Assembly: GCA_046734455.1 (NCBI GenBank)
Contig: JBKPRJ010000065.1
Location: forward strand, 1 to 6,659
Direction: 5' to 3'
DNA from: DATEOR01 sp046734455
GTDB lineage: Bacteria; Actinomycetota; Thermoleophilia; Gaiellales; Gaiellaceae
DNA: 6,659 nt
The first letter of the stretch is position 1; each line of letters begins with the position of its first letter. The position numbers and the translations under genes are program-made. Under the pieces are notes generated by a model, which saw nothing but the letters and a program-made list of their open reading frames with translations, was not told the DNA's origin and made no database searches. Positions 5,455 to 6,659 of this stretch are shown one piece after another.

Positions 5455-6659
5455 GTGAGCATGAACGGACGCAGACGTGTGGTCGTGACCGGAGTCGGCG
5501 CGGTCACGCCGCTCGGCAACGACGCCGAGACCTTCTGGGAGAACCTCACCGCCGGGAAGAGCGGCGCGGCGCCCATCCAGCAGTTCGACCCCTCCGCGTT
5601 CGCCGTTCACTTCGCCTGCGAGCTGAAGGATTTCGACCCGACCAAGTGGATCGAGTACCGGAAGGCGCGGAAGCTCGACCGCTTCGCGCAGATGATCGTC
5701 GCCGCCGCGCGCATGGCCGAGGAGGACTCGGGCATCGAGATCGAGCCGGAGACCGTTCGCGTCGGCGTCTCGGTCGCGACCGGGATCGGCGGGCTCAAGG
5801 CGTTCCAGGACTGCTACGACCAGCTGCTCGAGCGCGGCCCCGACCGTGTGAATCCGTTCTCGATCCCGGCGATCATCCCGAACATGGGCGCCGCCTGGGT
5901 CTCGATGGAGCTCGGCACGCGCGGCCCGCTCTGGTCGGAGTGCACCGCCTGCGCGGCCTCGAACATGGCCATCGGGCAGGCGCTCGACGACATTCGCCTC
6001 GGGCGCGCCGACGTCATGCTCGCCGGCGGCACCGAAGCGGGAATCACGAAGGTCGGCATCGGCGGCTTCGGCGCCATGCGCGCCCTCTCGCGGCGGAACG
6101 ACGCGCCAGAGGAGGCGAGCCGTCCCTTCGACGCCGAGCGAGACGGCTTCGTCATGGGCGAGGCCGGCGCGATCGTCGTGCTCGAGGAGCTCGAGCATGC
6201 GAAGAAGCGCGACGCGAAGATCTACGCCGAGCTCGGCGGCTACGGCATCTCGTCGGACGCGCAGCACATCACCGAGCCGGATCCGACGGGCCAGCATCCC
6301 GCCCGCGCGATGAGGATGGCGATGGACGACGCAGGCATCGAGCCCGACGCCATCGACTACATCAACGCGCACGGCACGTCGACCCCGCTCGGAGACGCGA
6401 GCGAGACCCGGGTGATCAAGGTCGCGCTCGGCGAGGAGAAGGCACGCAAGACGCCGATCTCCTCGACGAAGGGCGCCACCGGCCACTGCCTCGGCGCCTC
6501 GGGCGCGATCGAGGCCATCACCTCGATCTTCGCCGTGCAGCGCGACGTCGTCCCGCCGACGATCAACTACGAGTATCCGGATCCCGAGTGCGACCTCGAC
6601 TACATCCCGAACGAGTCGCGCGAGTGGCAGACCGACGTGGCCCTGTCGAACAACTTCGG
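5455..6659 (+). CDS. fabF: Beta-ketoacyl-[acyl-carrier-protein] synthase II (3' partial)
   Basis: FabF elongates acyl-ACP by decarboxylative condensation with malonyl-ACP. The frame is open to the window end; 401 full codons are present and roughly 11-15 residues are missing compared with E. coli FabF (413). The opening RRVVVTGVGAVTPLG is typical. The catalytic set is complete: Cys166 in CTACAAS, His306 in NAHGTSTP, Lys339 in SSTKGATGH and His344. Single-chain type II organisation is clear, with no fused acyltransferase or ACP. Two motifs differ from the E. coli pattern: the elbow reads TACAASNMAIG rather than TACTSGVHNIG, and GEAGA replaces the common GEGAG/GDGAG. GTG 5455 is chosen over ATG 5461 for ribosome-site spacing; the difference is two residues. 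The gene follows fabG by 13 bp, leaving no room for acpP, which often sits between them. Confidence 0.96.
   Translation, partial: MSMNGRRRVVVTGVGAVTPLGNDAETFWENLTAGKSGAAPIQQFDPSAFAVHFACELKDFDPTKWIEYRKARKLDRFAQMIVAAARMAEEDSGIEIEPETVRVGVSVATGIGGLKAFQDCYDQLLERGPDRVNPFSIPAIIPNMGAAWVSMELGTRGPLWSECTACAASNMAIGQALDDIRLGRADVMLAGGTEAGITKVGIGGFGAMRALSRRNDAPEEASRPFDAERDGFVMGEAGAIVVLEELEHAKKRDAKIYAELGGYGISSDAQHITEPDPTGQHPARAMRMAMDDAGIEPDAIDYINAHGTSTPLGDASETRVIKVALGEEKARKTPISSTKGATGHCLGASGAIEAITSIFAVQRDVVPPTINYEYPDPECDLDYIPNESREWQTDVALSNNF

Noticed and set aside
5398..6486. 362-codon open frame on the minus strand
   Set aside because: It is antisense to fabF, which is a clear enzyme gene; the composition is typical of a GC shadow.
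1..6659. tRNA, rRNA, CRISPR, insertion sequence or phage features
   Set aside because: The window is filled by coding sequence on one strand or the other, and no repeat array, inverted terminal repeat or RNA-like segment was seen.

Overview
The window is uniformly GC-rich. Third codon positions are mostly G or C, GTG starts are common, and genes are tightly packed. The gene content is a type II (dissociated) fatty acid synthase cluster. The protein style and the high GC suggest an actinobacterium from a deep lineage, possibly Thermoleophilia-like, rather than a Streptomyces or Mycobacterium relative; the FabZ-type dehydratase and the gene order also point away from those groups. The lineage is inferred from sequence feel only; no 16S or other marker is present.

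Layout. Positions 1-949 (+) hold the 3' end of a gene for a probable secreted or surface protein with two FlgD-like Ig repeats and a third Ig-like domain. It converges on birA (biotin protein ligase, 946-1698, - strand), and the two stop codons interlock in one CTAG. A 17-bp gap (1699-1715) separates birA from the divergent rightward operon: ECF-type sigma factor (1716-2333), fabZ (2330-2767), fabH (2772-3785), fabD (3782-4705), fabG (about 4698-5441) and fabF (5455 to the window end, lacking only its last residues). The genes in this run overlap by a few bases or are at most 13 bp apart, so they look like one translationally coupled operon. There is no gene-free stretch over 300 bases, and I saw no RNA gene, CRISPR array, insertion sequence or convincing terminator.

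How the genes fit together. FabD loads malonyl groups onto acyl carrier protein (ACP). FabH makes the first condensation, FabF elongates, FabG reduces the 3-keto group and FabZ dehydrates. The last step, enoyl reduction, and the ACP itself are not encoded here; acpP is absent from its common place between fabG and fabF. BirA attaches biotin to the carboxyl-carrier subunit of acetyl-CoA carboxylase, the source of malonyl-CoA, so its divergent position is metabolically sensible.

Most interesting points. (1) The 17-bp birA/sigma gap contains a near-symmetrical TAGACTA that reads as a -10 hexamer on both strands. Each hexamer lies 6 nt from the GTG start of its gene, so both transcripts could be leaderless and fire from one bidirectional promoter. 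(2) An ECF-type sigma factor without a visible anti-sigma partner is the first gene of the fatty acid operon and overlaps fabZ by 4 bp, hinting at dedicated transcriptional control of lipid synthesis. (3) fabG appears to start at a CTG codon.
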